Origin: JAEZFI01 sp044508215
Lineage (GTDB): Bacteria; Actinomycetota; Acidimicrobiia; Acidimicrobiales; Microtrichaceae
DNA: 56,910 nt
NCBI GenBank assembly: GCA_044508215.1
Contig: JBIQID010000006.1
Coordinates: forward strand, 1-56,910
Direction: 5' to 3'
Of this stretch, positions 25,043 through 34,655 are shown piece after piece. The notes beneath the pieces were generated by a model. It saw only the letters and a list, made by a program, of their open reading frames with translations, was not told the origin of the DNA and searched no databases. A program made the translations under genes and the position numbers. Within the stretch, counting starts at the first letter, position 1. Each line of letters begins with the position of its first letter.

Positions 25043-26449
25043 ATGCGCGACGTCGTCACGCCCGAGGAGATGGCAGCGATCGACGCCTCGGCTCCCGAGA
25101 GCGAGGACGTGCTGATCGCCCGTGCCGGTGCGGCGGTCGCCAGGGCCGCCATCGGCATGCTCGGCGGCACCTACGGCCGCCACGTGGTGGTCCTCGCCGG
25201 CCCCGGCAACAACGGTGCCGACGGCCGCGTCGCGGGGGAGCGGCTGGCTCGCCGTGGAGCCCGCGTCACCGTGCTCGACGCTCGGAGCGCCGACTCCCTG
25301 CCGGCCGCCGACCTCGTGGTCGACGCTGCGTTCGGGACAGGGCTCAGCCGCCCCTACGTGGCGCCGGACCCGGGCGGGACGCCTGTGCTCGCCGTCGACA
25401 TCCCGTCGGGGGTCGACGGCTCGACCGGCGAGCTGCTCGGCCGTCCGATGAGAGCGCAGCGGACCGTCACCTTCGCCGCGCTGAAGCCCGGCCTGCTCCT
25501 CGGACCGGGTCGGGACCTCGCAGGAGAGCTGGAGGTCGCCGACATCGGGCTCGACACCTCCCGTGCCTCCATCCACCACGTGGAGGACGCCGACGTGGGC
25601 GGCCTCTGGCCGCGCCGTCCGTCCGACGCGCACAAGTACCACGCGGCCGTCTGGGTGGTCGCGGGGTCGCCGGGCATGACGGGCGCCGCACAGCTGGCCG
25701 CCACCGCGGCGTTGCGGGCCGGCGCGGGCTACGTCCGCTCGAGCGTCCCCGGTGCCCACGAGCACCTGCCGGGCCCGATCGAGGCCGTGGGCCGGCTGCT
25801 GCCCGAGCGGGGGTGGGCACAAGAGGTGCTCGCGGACGAGCGGATGCGGGCGCTCGTGGTGGGCCCGGGTGCCGGTCGGAGCGATGACCTGGCCGAGGAG
25901 GTGGCCATCCTCCTGGCCAGGGCCGGGACCGGAGGGGGCGGCCGCCCGCCGATGGTGCTCGACGGCGACGGCCTCTGGGCGCTCGCCCAGCAGGACGCGC
26001 CGGTGATCGCCGATGCCCACCTCGTGGTCCTGACCCCGCACGAGGGCGAGCTGCGGGCGCTCACCGGTCGGCCGCCCGGGCCGGACCGCATCGCCGAGGC
26101 GCGGGCGCTGGCCGACCGGCTGGGGACCGTGGTGCTGCTGAAGGGGCGGACCACCGTGGTCGCCGACGCCTCTGGGGCGGTGCGGCTGGTGACGAGCGGC
26201 GACGAACGGCTGGCGACCGCCGGCACCGGCGATGTCCTCTCGGGGGTCATCGGCGCGCTCCTCGCTGCCGGAGTGGCACCGTTCGATGCGGCAGCGCTGG
26301 GCGCTCACGTGCACGGGCGGGCCGCAGCGCTCGGCCGGCGGGTCGGCCTCGTCGCCGGGGACCTGCCCGACCTGGTGTCCGCCGTGGTCTCCGAGCAGCT
26401 CGGCATCGATCCGGGTGCTGTGGAGCATCTGGGACGCGGCGTAGCCTGA
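25043..26449 (+). CDS. nnr: Bifunctional NAD(P)H-hydrate epimerase/dehydratase
   Basis: This enzyme repairs hydrated NADH and NADPH. Residues 1 to about 190 form the epimerase part, with LAGPGNNGADGRVAGERLA near residue 50 and VLAVDIPSGVDG near 112. The rest is the ADP/ATP-dependent dehydratase with AHKYHAAVWVVAGSPGMTGA and the signature TAGTGDVLSGVIGALLAAG. The product is 468 residues. The ATG at 25043 sits six bases after CACACT, a weaker example of the leaderless pattern seen on neighbours. Confidence 0.95.
   Translation: MRDVVTPEEMAAIDASAPESEDVLIARAGAAVARAAIGMLGGTYGRHVVVLAGPGNNGADGRVAGERLARRGARVTVLDARSADSLPAADLVVDAAFGTGLSRPYVAPDPGGTPVLAVDIPSGVDGSTGELLGRPMRAQRTVTFAALKPGLLLGPGRDLAGELEVADIGLDTSRASIHHVEDADVGGLWPRRPSDAHKYHAAVWVVAGSPGMTGAAQLAATAALRAGAGYVRSSVPGAHEHLPGPIEAVGRLLPERGWAQEVLADERMRALVVGPGAGRSDDLAEEVAILLARAGTGGGGRPPMVLDGDGLWALAQQDAPVIADAHLVVLTPHEGELRALTGRPPGPDRIAEARALADRLGTVVLLKGRTTVVADASGAVRLVTSGDERLATAGTGDVLSGVIGALLAAGVAPFDAAALGAHVHGRAAALGRRVGLVAGDLPDLVSAVVSEQLGIDPGAVEHLGRGVA
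26442..26447 (+). promoter_or_regulatory. Leaderless -10 box of alr
   Basis: TAGCCT is followed by six bases and the alr ATG, and there is no Shine-Dalgarno site. The spacing places the transcription start on or beside the start codon. The box lies inside the end of nnr. Confidence 0.6.
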
Positions 26450-26453
26450 CGGG

Positions 26454-27644
26454 ATGGTGACGGCGACGTCGCGCCCCGCTCGGGTGCTGATCGACCTCGA
26501 CGCGATCCGTCACAACGTGTCGGTGCTCAGCGGCCTGGTCGCCCCCTCCCGCATGTGCGCGGTGGTGAAGGCCGATGGGTACGGGCACGGGGCCCTGGCA
26601 GCGGCGCGGGCGGCGCTCGCCGGTGGCGCCACGTGGCTGGGCGTCGCAGTGGTCGACGAGGGGCTCGCTCTCCGCTCCGCCGGGATCGACGCGCCGATCC
26701 TGTTGCTGTCGGAGCCGCCGCCCGACGCCATGGCCGACGCGCACGGCGGCTGGCTCACCCCGACGCTGTACACGCGGGAGGGCGTGGCCGCGGCCCGTGC
26801 GGTGTGCACCCGGGGACACCGACCGTGGCCGGTCCACCTCAAGGTGAACACGGGCATGAACCGCGTCGGGGCCGAGCCCGAGGACGTCGGCGCGCTCGCC
26901 CGCTCGGTGGCAGACGACCCGAAGCTCGTGCTCGAGGGTGTGTGGACGCACCTCGCGGTGGCCGACGAGCCAGAGCGCCTGGAGACGGCTGACCAGCTCC
27001 GCCGGTTCGGCGAGGTGACCGCGGCGCTGCGGGAGGCCGGCACCTCACCGGAGATGCTCCACGTGGCGAACTCCGCGGCCGCGATCGCCCACCCCGCGAC
27101 GCGTCTGGACCTCGTGCGCTGCGGCATCTCCATCTACGGGATCGCTCCGGCTCAGGGCCTGGCGGACGGGCTGGACCTGCGTCCGGCGATGTCGGTGAGC
27201 GCGTCGGTGTCGTTCGTGAAGCGCGTGCGGGCGGGGGAGTCGGTGTCGTACGGGCTCCGCACGACGTTCGAGCGGGACGCCAACGTGGCGACCGTGCCGG
27301 TGGGCTACGCCGACGGCGTCTCCCGCCGCCTCGGCTCGACGGGCGGTGAGGTGCTCCTGGCCGGGCGCCGTCGGCCGATCGTCGGCTCGATCACGATGGA
27401 CCAGCTGATGGTCGACTGCGGCGACGACGAGGTCGCGGTGGGCGACGAGGTCGTGCTCCTCGGTTCCCAGGGCGACGAGCACATCGGGCCGGAGGAGTGG
27501 GCCCGCCGCCTCGACACCATCGCGTACGAGGTGGTGTGCGGCTTCGGGCCTCGCCTGCCGCGGGTGGTCGATCGGCCGGTTCAGCCCTCGCCGGCGGGCG
27601 TCGTCGGGGCGGCCACCACCGTGATCGTCGGCACCTCGTCGTAG
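26454..27644 (+). CDS. alr: Alanine racemase
   Basis: Alr makes D-alanine for peptidoglycan with pyridoxal phosphate. The lysine that binds the cofactor is Lys39 in AVVKADGYGHG, and the catalytic tyrosine is Tyr266 in SVSYGLRTTFERD. The beta-domain motif VPVGYADGVSRRLGS follows. The 396-residue length is slightly long. Its last 64 bases overlap the end of a convergent gene on the other strand. The gene starts five bases after nnr but carries its own -10 box. Confidence 0.96.
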   Translation: MVTATSRPARVLIDLDAIRHNVSVLSGLVAPSRMCAVVKADGYGHGALAAARAALAGGATWLGVAVVDEGLALRSAGIDAPILLLSEPPPDAMADAHGGWLTPTLYTREGVAAARAVCTRGHRPWPVHLKVNTGMNRVGAEPEDVGALARSVADDPKLVLEGVWTHLAVADEPERLETADQLRRFGEVTAALREAGTSPEMLHVANSAAAIAHPATRLDLVRCGISIYGIAPAQGLADGLDLRPAMSVSASVSFVKRVRAGESVSYGLRTTFERDANVATVPVGYADGVSRRLGSTGGEVLLAGRRRPIVGSITMDQLMVDCGDDEVAVGDEVVLLGSQGDEHIGPEEWARRLDTIAYEVVCGFGPRLPRVVDRPVQPSPAGVVGAATTVIVGTSS

Positions 27645-28387
27645 CGCAGCTCCACCTGCGTCCCGTCGATCCCCTCCACGAGGCAGCGGACGCGCACCGT
27701 CGCCGGACCGGCCGGGAGCTGTGGCGGCACCGTGACATCACCCGACCAGGTTCCGTCCGGCGTGGTCGGGATGGACCCCGCAGGCTGGAACGCGGCGGTG
27801 GAGACGGCCCCACGAGCCACCTCGTACTCGACTGCGGGACCGGAGCAGCCATCGCCCTCGACCCGCACGGTGCCACCGGCGGTCACCGAGTCGGTGGCTG
27901 CCCGGGCCGTGCGGACCGCCTCGGCGCCGACGGCGAACGTGGTGCCCGGGAGGGCGCCGCGAGCCGGCCGGAACGACCCGCAGAGCACCCGCACGCCGTA
28001 CCAGCCCTTCGGCGCGGCGTCGATCTGGACCGTCGCGGTGGCGCGGAACCACATCGACGTGGTGGCGGTGGCCCGGCCCAGGAGGGCAGCGCTGGCGGTC
28101 GAGGTGTCGTCGCCCAGCACGAACACCTCCGCACGGACGCCCTCGGTGGTGCCCTCGCCGGCGCAGTTCGCCGCTCGCACCTTGACCGAGACGGGCTGGT
28201 CGGCGGCCGGGCGGGCCGGGGTGCTCGACACGCGGACCCTCACCGGCGACGCCTGCGCTGCGGCGGGTCGCTCGGTCGACACGAGCGGTGCGACGGCGAT
28301 CGCCAGCACCACGAGCGCGGCGCCCCGACGCGCCCAGCGATGGGCGACGGGCCGGACGGCGGCGCGGCGGGTTCCGTCGTGTGCCAC
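27581..28387 (-). CDS. Secreted protein with immunoglobulin-like repeats, unknown function
   Basis: The 268-residue product starts from a GTG that gives MAHDGTRRAAV, a basic stretch and a hydrophobic export segment, GAALVVLAIAVAPLV, near residues 20-35. No lipobox is seen. The remainder is beta-rich, with four cysteines in two pairs (near ANCAGEG, VLCGSF, DGCSGP and VRCLVE), suggesting two disulphide-bonded Ig-like domains. No family is recognised. Its end overlaps alr by 64 bases and it is divergent from tsaE. Confidence 0.75.
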   Translation of the reverse strand: MAHDGTRRAAVRPVAHRWARRGAALVVLAIAVAPLVSTERPAAAQASPVRVRVSSTPARPAADQPVSVKVRAANCAGEGTTEGVRAEVFVLGDDTSTASAALLGRATATTSMWFRATATVQIDAAPKGWYGVRVLCGSFRPARGALPGTTFAVGAEAVRTARAATDSVTAGGTVRVEGDGCSGPAVEYEVARGAVSTAAFQPAGSIPTTPDGTWSGDVTVPPQLPAGPATVRVRCLVEGIDGTQVELRYDEVPTITVVAAPTTPAGEG

Positions 28388-28393
28388 GACGAC

Positions 28394-28399
28394 AGGGTA
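28394..28399 (-). promoter_or_regulatory. Leaderless -10 box of the secreted Ig-like gene
   Basis: Read on the minus strand: TACCCT, then GTCGTC, then the GTG start. Spacing is exactly six bases and no Shine-Dalgarno is present. Confidence 0.55.
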
Positions 28400-28441
28400 G
28401 GGGCGGAGGGCCCGCCCGGATGGCCGGCCACGGCGGCTGGG

Positions 28442-28447
28442 TAGTGT
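28442..28447 (+). promoter_or_regulatory. Leaderless -10 box of tsaE
   Basis: TAGTGT, six bases, then GTG. It faces the divergent leaderless promoter of the secreted gene only about 43 bases away, so the two promoters share a very short intergenic space. Confidence 0.6.
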
Positions 28448-28453
28448 GACGCC

Positions 28454-28957
28454 GTGACCTTCAGCGTCCGCACGGACTCCGCCGCGTCCACCGTCGGCCT
28501 CGCCGCGGCCATCGCCGAGCTCCTGCAGCCGTCCGACCTCCTCGTGCTGAGCGGCGACCTGGGTGCCGGCAAGACCACGTTCACGCAGGGGGTCGGCCGG
28601 GGTCTCGGCGTCGAGGCGCACATCACCAGCCCCACCTTCACGATCGTGCGGTCGTACGAGGGCCGCCTGCGGTTGAACCACCTCGACGTCTACCGGCTGG
28701 AGCAGCTCGACGAGGTGACCGACCTCGGCCTGAGCGAACTGCTCGACGACGGGTCGGTGACGTTGATCGAGTGGGGCGACCGGATCCTCCCCGTCCTCGG
28801 CCAGGACCACCTCGAGGTCCGGATCCGCCTGGGCGACGGCGACGACGACCGGGTGGTGGAGCTGACCTGCACCGGCCAGAGGTGGGCCGCCCGGCAGCGG
28901 GCGCTCCGCACCGCCGTGGACGCGTGGGCCGACGGAGCCGGAGGTGCGCCGTGCTGA
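28454..28957 (+). CDS. tsaE: tRNA t6A synthesis ATPase TsaE
   Basis: TsaE is the ATPase of the complex that puts threonylcarbamoyl on adenosine 37 of tRNA. The 167-residue protein has the P-loop LSGDLGAGKTTFTQGVGRGL with Lys40. It then has ITSPTFTIVRSYEG and the HLDVYRL and LIEWGDR segments of the family. The gene overlaps tsaB by seven bases and heads the set tsaE-tsaB-rimI-tsaD. Confidence 0.96.
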   Translation: MTFSVRTDSAASTVGLAAAIAELLQPSDLLVLSGDLGAGKTTFTQGVGRGLGVEAHITSPTFTIVRSYEGRLRLNHLDVYRLEQLDEVTDLGLSELLDDGSVTLIEWGDRILPVLGQDHLEVRIRLGDGDDDRVVELTCTGQRWAARQRALRTAVDAWADGAGGAPC

Positions 28958-29649
28958 TCCTGGGCATCGAGACCGCCACGCCGCAGGTGGGCTGCGCCAT
29001 CGGCGGGCACGAGGGGGTCCTCGGCCTGGCCCAGTCGGCGAAGGGCAAGCGCCACGCCGAGAGCCTCGCCCCGCAGATCGAGTTCCTCTGCGAGCAGACG
29101 GGCGTGGAGCTGTCGGAGATCTCGATCGTCGCCGTCGACGTGGGCCCCGGGCTCTTCACTGGCATGCGGGTGGGGATCGCCACGGCGAAGTCGCTCGCCT
29201 ACGGACTCGGCGTCCCGATGATCGGCGTGCCGAGCCTCGACCTCGTCGCCTACCCGGTGCGCTACTCCTCGCGGCTGATCGCTGCGACCCTCGACGCTCG
29301 TCGTGGCGAGGTGTACTACGCGCTGTACCGGCAGGTCCCCGGCGGCATACAGCGGATCGGTGACCACTCGATCGGCACGCCGGACGACCTGGCGTCGGAG
29401 CTGCTGGCGACGGGTGAGGAGATCCTCCTCGTCGGTGACGGCGCCCTCCGCTACCGGGAGACGTTCGACGGCATCTCGAAGGTCGAGCTGGCGGACGCCG
29501 GCTTCGCCCACCCCTCCGCCTCGTCGCTCGTCCACCTGGCGCACGCACGTGGCATGCGCGAGCAGTTCTCGCGCCCCAACGAGGTGGAGCCGATCTACCT
29601 CCGCAAGCCCGACGCCGAGATCAACTGGGTGACGCGGGACGGCTCATGA
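28951..29649 (+). CDS. tsaB: tRNA t6A synthesis scaffold protein TsaB
   Basis: TsaB pairs with TsaD in the t6A complex. The 232-residue product begins MLILGIETATPQVGCAIGG from a GTG inside tsaE. It has the ASKHA-fold motif DVGPGLFTGMRVGIATAKSL near residue 65 and TLDARRGEVYYALY. It overlaps rimI by four bases. Confidence 0.95.
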   Translation: MLILGIETATPQVGCAIGGHEGVLGLAQSAKGKRHAESLAPQIEFLCEQTGVELSEISIVAVDVGPGLFTGMRVGIATAKSLAYGLGVPMIGVPSLDLVAYPVRYSSRLIAATLDARRGEVYYALYRQVPGGIQRIGDHSIGTPDDLASELLATGEEILLVGDGALRYRETFDGISKVELADAGFAHPSASSLVHLAHARGMREQFSRPNEVEPIYLRKPDAEINWVTRDGS

Positions 29650-30233
29650 CCTCGAGCCGGCCGGCGATCAGCGAGGCCCCGCTCGGAGAGGTGGTGGTGG
29701 CCCCGATGCGCCGGCGGCACCTTCGGGGCGTGGTGCGGATCGAGCAGCAGACCAACCACCGGCCCTGGTCGCAGAGCCTGTTCGCCGGTGAGCTGGCCCT
29801 CCCGCACTCCCGCCGCTACGTGGTGGCCCTCGAGCGCTCGGCCGTGTGCGGGTTCGGGGGTGTGATGCTCACGGGGCACGAGGCGCACGTCACGAACATC
29901 GCCGTCGATCCCGTGCACCACCGCCGCAGCATCGGCACCCGCCTCATGACCGTGCTCATCGGGGCCTGCCGCGCCGCCGGCGTGGACGACGTGACCCTCG
30001 AGGTGCGCATGTCGAACCGTGGGGCCCAGGAGATGTACCGCCGGTTCGGGTTCGCACCCGGCGGGATCCGGCCGAAGTACTACGCGGACGTGGGGGAGGA
30101 CGCGCTCATCATGTGGGCCAACGACGTCCGATCGGACGCGTACGGCGAGCGCCTGGCGGAGATCGCCGCGTCGCTCGACCCCGGGCTGCGGACGGTCGGG
30201 CTCGAGGAGTGGGTCCCGCCGGAGCGGGCGTAG
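29646..30233 (+). CDS. rimI: GNAT N-acetyltransferase, RimI-like
   Basis: RimI-type enzymes acetylate the N-terminus of ribosomal protein S18 and of other proteins. The 195-residue protein has the GNAT acetyl-CoA loop DPVHHRRSIGTRLMTVLIGA near residue 85 and EVRMSNRGAQEMYRRFGFAP near 120, then PKYYADVGEDALIMW. An N-terminal stretch of about 20 residues and a short tail are extra. Lying between tsaB and tsaD is the normal rimI place; the substrate is inferred. Confidence 0.9.
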   Translation: MTSSRPAISEAPLGEVVVAPMRRRHLRGVVRIEQQTNHRPWSQSLFAGELALPHSRRYVVALERSAVCGFGGVMLTGHEAHVTNIAVDPVHHRRSIGTRLMTVLIGACRAAGVDDVTLEVRMSNRGAQEMYRRFGFAPGGIRPKYYADVGEDALIMWANDVRSDAYGERLAEIAASLDPGLRTVGLEEWVPPERA

Positions 30234-30236
30234 GCT
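30231..30236 (+). promoter_or_regulatory. Leaderless -10 box of tsaD
   Basis: TAGGCT, six bases, then the tsaD GTG at 30243. The box overlaps the rimI stop codon. No binding site is visible. Confidence 0.55.
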
Positions 30237-30242
30237 GCGGAC

Positions 30243-31250
30243 GTGATCGACGTCGACGCGCCCATCCTGGGGATCGAGACCTCCTGCGACGAGACGGCCG
30301 CCGCCGTGGTGTCGGGAGCCCGGACGGTGATGAGCTCGGTGGTGTCGTCGCAGATCGACCTCCACGCCCGCTACGGCGGCGTGGTCCCCGAGATCGCCAG
30401 CCGGGCCCACCTCGACCTCATGATCCCCGTGGTCGCCGAGGCGATGCTCGAAGCGCGGGTGGACCAGCGCGACGTGGCGGCGGTGGCCGCGACCCACGGC
30501 CCCGGCCTCATCGGCGCGCTGCTCATCGGCGTGTCGGCGGCGAAGGCCCTGGCGCTGGCCTGGGACGTGCCGTTCGTCGCCGTGAACCACCTCGAGGCCC
30601 ACCTCTACGCGGCGATGCTCGAGGAGCCCGACCTCGAGCTGCCCCTCGTGGTGCTGCTCGTGTCGGGCGGCCACACGATGCTCGTGCGCATGGACGGGCC
30701 CGGCGAGTACCAGGTGCTCGGAGCGACCCTCGACGACGCGGCAGGCGAGGCCTTCGACAAGGTCGCTCGGTTCCTCGGCCTCGGCTACCCGGGCGGGCCC
30801 GCCATCGACGCCCTCGCGATGAAGGGCGACCCGCAGGCGATCCCGTTCCCCCGGGCGATGCTCGGAGAGGGCTACGACTTCAGCTTCAGCGGTCTGAAGA
30901 CGGCGGTCGTGAACTGGGTCCGCAAGCACCCCGACGTCGACACGGCGGACGTGGCGGCGTCGTTCCAGCAGGCCGTGGTGGACGTGCTCGTGGAGAAGGC
31001 GCGTCGTGCTGCCCGTGAGGTGGGCGCCAAGGGGCTCTGCCTGGCCGGCGGGGTCGCCGCGAACAGCCAGCTCCGTGAGGCGGCCCTCGACGTCTGCGTC
31101 GACGAGGGCATCCGCGGCTTCCTCCCGTCCCGCACCATGTGCACCGACAACGCTGCGATGGTGGCGGCCGCCGGGTACCACCGGCTGCGGGTCGACGGTC
31201 CCAGCCCGATGGACACCGGGGCCGTACCGGGGCTGGGCCTCACCGGCTGA
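30243..31250 (+). CDS. tsaD: tRNA N6-adenosine threonylcarbamoyltransferase TsaD
   Basis: TsaD transfers the threonylcarbamoyl group to A37 of tRNAs that read ANN codons. The 335-residue protein opens with LGIETSCDETAAAVV. It has the metal ligands His116 and His120 in NHLEAHL, ATHGPGLIGALLIGVSAAKA, VSGGHTMLVRM and SFSGLKTAVVNWV. All are family hallmarks. It is the last gene of the t6A cluster. Confidence 0.97.
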   Translation: MIDVDAPILGIETSCDETAAAVVSGARTVMSSVVSSQIDLHARYGGVVPEIASRAHLDLMIPVVAEAMLEARVDQRDVAAVAATHGPGLIGALLIGVSAAKALALAWDVPFVAVNHLEAHLYAAMLEEPDLELPLVVLLVSGGHTMLVRMDGPGEYQVLGATLDDAAGEAFDKVARFLGLGYPGGPAIDALAMKGDPQAIPFPRAMLGEGYDFSFSGLKTAVVNWVRKHPDVDTADVAASFQQAVVDVLVEKARRAAREVGAKGLCLAGGVAANSQLREAALDVCVDEGIRGFLPSRTMCTDNAAMVAAAGYHRLRVDGPSPMDTGAVPGLGLTG

Positions 31251-31338
31251 CGAGCGGGTCGCTCGCGCGGGTCCGGCGCCCATCGGGTAGGTCAGCCCTG
31301 CTCGACCGCAGCGGCGACACCACGCCTTGTGATGCTGC

Positions 31339-31365
31339 TTAGCACTCTCACATCGGGACTGCTAA
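31339..31365 (+). promoter_or_regulatory. CIRCE element 1 (HrcA operator)
   Basis: TTAGCACTC, nine bases, GACTGCTAA. This matches the CIRCE consensus with one mismatch in the right arm (GAC in place of GAG). CIRCE is the operator of the heat-shock repressor HrcA. Confidence 0.93.
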
Positions 31366-31366
31366 G

Positions 31367-31393
31367 TTGGCACTCGCACTCGGAGAGTGCCAA
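31367..31393 (+). promoter_or_regulatory. CIRCE element 2 (HrcA operator)
   Basis: TTGGCACTC, nine bases, GAGTGCCAA. The arms are perfect inverted copies, differing from consensus only by a paired A-to-G / T-to-C change. It begins one base after element 1, giving two operators in tandem 37 bases before groES. Confidence 0.92.
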
Positions 31394-31429
31394 CTGTCCG
31401 ACCTCAGAAAGCCCCACGGAGGCACCTGC

Positions 31430-31717
31430 ATGAACCTGCAGCCACTCGAAGACCGGATCGTCGTCAAGGCCGCAGAGGCCGAGGAGACGACGGCCAGCGG
31501 TCTCGTCATCCCCGACACCGCCAAGGAGAAGCCCCAGCAGGGCGAGGTCCTCGCAGTGGGCCCGGGCCGCTTCGGCGACGACAACGAGCGCATCCCCATG
31601 GACATCTCCGTGGGCGACAAGGTCGTCTACTCGAAGTACGGCGGCACCGAGATCACCATCGACGGTGAAGACCTCCTGATCCTCCAGTCGCGAGACGTGC
31701 TCGCGATCGTGAAGTGA
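31430..31717 (+). CDS. groES: Co-chaperonin GroES
   Basis: GroES caps the GroEL chamber. The 95-residue product begins MNLQPLEDRIVVKAAEAEET, has the mobile loop TASGLVIPDTAKEKPQQGEV and ends with ILQSRDVLAIVK. An ATG upstream at the end of CIRCE element 2 is rejected because the family start matches the ATG at 31430, after ACGGAGG. Two CIRCE sites indicate heat-inducible control by HrcA. Confidence 0.98.
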   Translation: MNLQPLEDRIVVKAAEAEETTASGLVIPDTAKEKPQQGEVLAVGPGRFGDDNERIPMDISVGDKVVYSKYGGTEITIDGEDLLILQSRDVLAIVK

Positions 31718-31728
31718 GCTGATACCAC

Positions 31729-33366
<1,638 letters not shown>

Positions 33367-33370
33367 CGAC

Positions 33371-33421
33371 ACCTGTCGCCAGGTGATCGAACGGGGTGGG
33401 CCGGTCCTTCGGGGCCGGCCC
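33371..33421 (+). terminator. Two hairpins after groEL, second with UUCG loop
   Basis: ACCTG-TCGC-CAGGT (33371-33384) is followed by a perfect 10-base-pair stem, GGGCCGGTCC / GGGCCGGCCC (33398-33421), closed by a TTCG loop. No T tract follows, which is common for actinobacterial terminator-like hairpins. It probably ends the groES-groEL transcript or stabilises its 3' end. Confidence 0.6.
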
Positions 33422-33448
33422 GCTCCGCGTCCAGGAGGAGGAAGTACG

Positions 33449-34213
33449 TTGACGGCGGTGAGCGAGCGGGGCGGACCCCAGCGGATCCCGCGACCGGAGC
33501 ACTGGTCGGCGGGCGACCCGCCGCCGTGGGCGGAGCTCGACGACCCGGCATCCACGCTCGACGTCGATCGCCTGCACGACGCGTTCCGCGGTCGTCGGGG
33601 CGAGCCTTCACCGGTCGAGGAGGGCGGTGGCCGACCGGCTGCGGTCCTCGTGCCGATCCACCCTGGGCCCGACGGTGACCTGCACGTCGTGCTCACCCGA
33701 CGTTCGGACACGCTGCGCCACCACACCGGCGAGGTGAGCTTCCCCGGAGGCCGGGTGGACCCGGGGGAGACGATCGTCGAGGCCGCACTGAGGGAGGCCG
33801 ACGAGGAGGTGGCCCTCGACCCTGCCTCGGTGCAGGTGCTCGGCGAGCTGGACCACCTCACGACCGTCACCCGCCGGGCGTTCATCACGCCGGTCGTCGG
33901 CTGGGTGCCCGAGCCTCCCCGCCTCCGACCCAGCGAGGCGGAGGTCGCTGCCATCCGCCACGTCCCGCTGCGCGAGCTGCTGCTCCCCGAGGTGTACCGG
34001 GAGGAGCGCTGGGGCGTGGGCTCGACCAGCCGGCCCGTGTACTTCTTCGAGCTGGTCGGCGACACCGTGTGGGGTGCCACCGCCGCGATGCTCCGCCAGT
34101 TCTTCGCCCTCGCCCTGGACCTCGACCCCGGCAGCCGAGCGCAGTGGGACCCGGCGGGCGAGGCGCTCGAGGCGTGGGACCCGCCGCCCGGCTGGGACGG
34201 CTCGGCGGTCTGA
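33449..34213 (+). CDS. Nudix hydrolase, CoA-pyrophosphatase-like
   Basis: Nudix enzymes split nucleoside diphosphates linked to other groups. The Nudix box is GGRVDPGETIVEAALREADE followed by EVAL. The preceding RRSDTLRHHTGEVSFPGG resembles the NudL/CoA-diphosphatase group (LRxHxGqvxFPGG), so CoA or a related molecule is a likely substrate. I choose a TTG start at 33449 because AGGAGGAGG lies just upstream. The product has about 254 residues; about 40 N-terminal residues are Pro-rich and not family-specific. Confidence 0.85.
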   Translation: MTAVSERGGPQRIPRPEHWSAGDPPPWAELDDPASTLDVDRLHDAFRGRRGEPSPVEEGGGRPAAVLVPIHPGPDGDLHVVLTRRSDTLRHHTGEVSFPGGRVDPGETIVEAALREADEEVALDPASVQVLGELDHLTTVTRRAFITPVVGWVPEPPRLRPSEAEVAAIRHVPLRELLLPEVYREERWGVGSTSRPVYFFELVGDTVWGATAAMLRQFFALALDLDPGSRAQWDPAGEALEAWDPPPGWDGSAV

Positions 34214-34243
34214 GGGAACCGCTTCCCGCACCCAGGATGCCGG

Positions 34244-34249
34244 TACCCT
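34244..34249 (+). promoter_or_regulatory. Leaderless -10 box before the 129-residue gene
   Basis: TACCCT, six bases, then ATG at 34256, with no Shine-Dalgarno site. Confidence 0.6.
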
Positions 34250-34255
34250 CGTGGG

Positions 34256-34645
34256 ATGCCGACGCTCAGCTTCGAGGGGGAGACGCACGGCGAGATCGTC
34301 GTGAAGGTGAAGCGCTGGCTCGCGTCCATCGAGGACCAGCCGGAGAGCCACCTCACCGCGGTCGAGGCGATCGAGCAGGGAGCGGAGCTCACGAAGGACG
34401 CGCTGCGGATCATCGCCGCGGCGGCACCCGGTCCGGTCGCCCAGAGCGACCTGCTGAAGGGCCTCACCTCGATGGGCTACAAGGCGACCGAGGCGACCAA
34501 GACGGCGCTCGTATCCGGCCTCGACGGCATCGAGGAGGCGACCGGTGGGAGCGTGGTGAAGCAGGTGCAGAAGGCGGGCCGGCGGGCGGCGTACGAGATG
34601 AACGCCACGATCGCCCGGCAGCTGCTCCGCTCGCTCCGCGGCTGA
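34256..34645 (+). CDS. Small conserved-looking protein of unknown function
   Basis: The 129-residue product is soluble and mostly helical with an amphipathic pattern. It has a short N-terminal strand (PTLSFEGETHGEIVVKVKRW) and a winged-helix-like middle around APGPVAQSDLLKGLTSMGYK. The C-terminus is basic. Good codon use and a leaderless promoter support a real gene. Function is not recognised; a small DNA-binding protein is possible. Confidence 0.75.
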   Translation: MPTLSFEGETHGEIVVKVKRWLASIEDQPESHLTAVEAIEQGAELTKDALRIIAAAAPGPVAQSDLLKGLTSMGYKATEATKTALVSGLDGIEEATGGSVVKQVQKAGRRAAYEMNATIARQLLRSLRG

Positions 34646-34655
34646 GACCGGGCCG

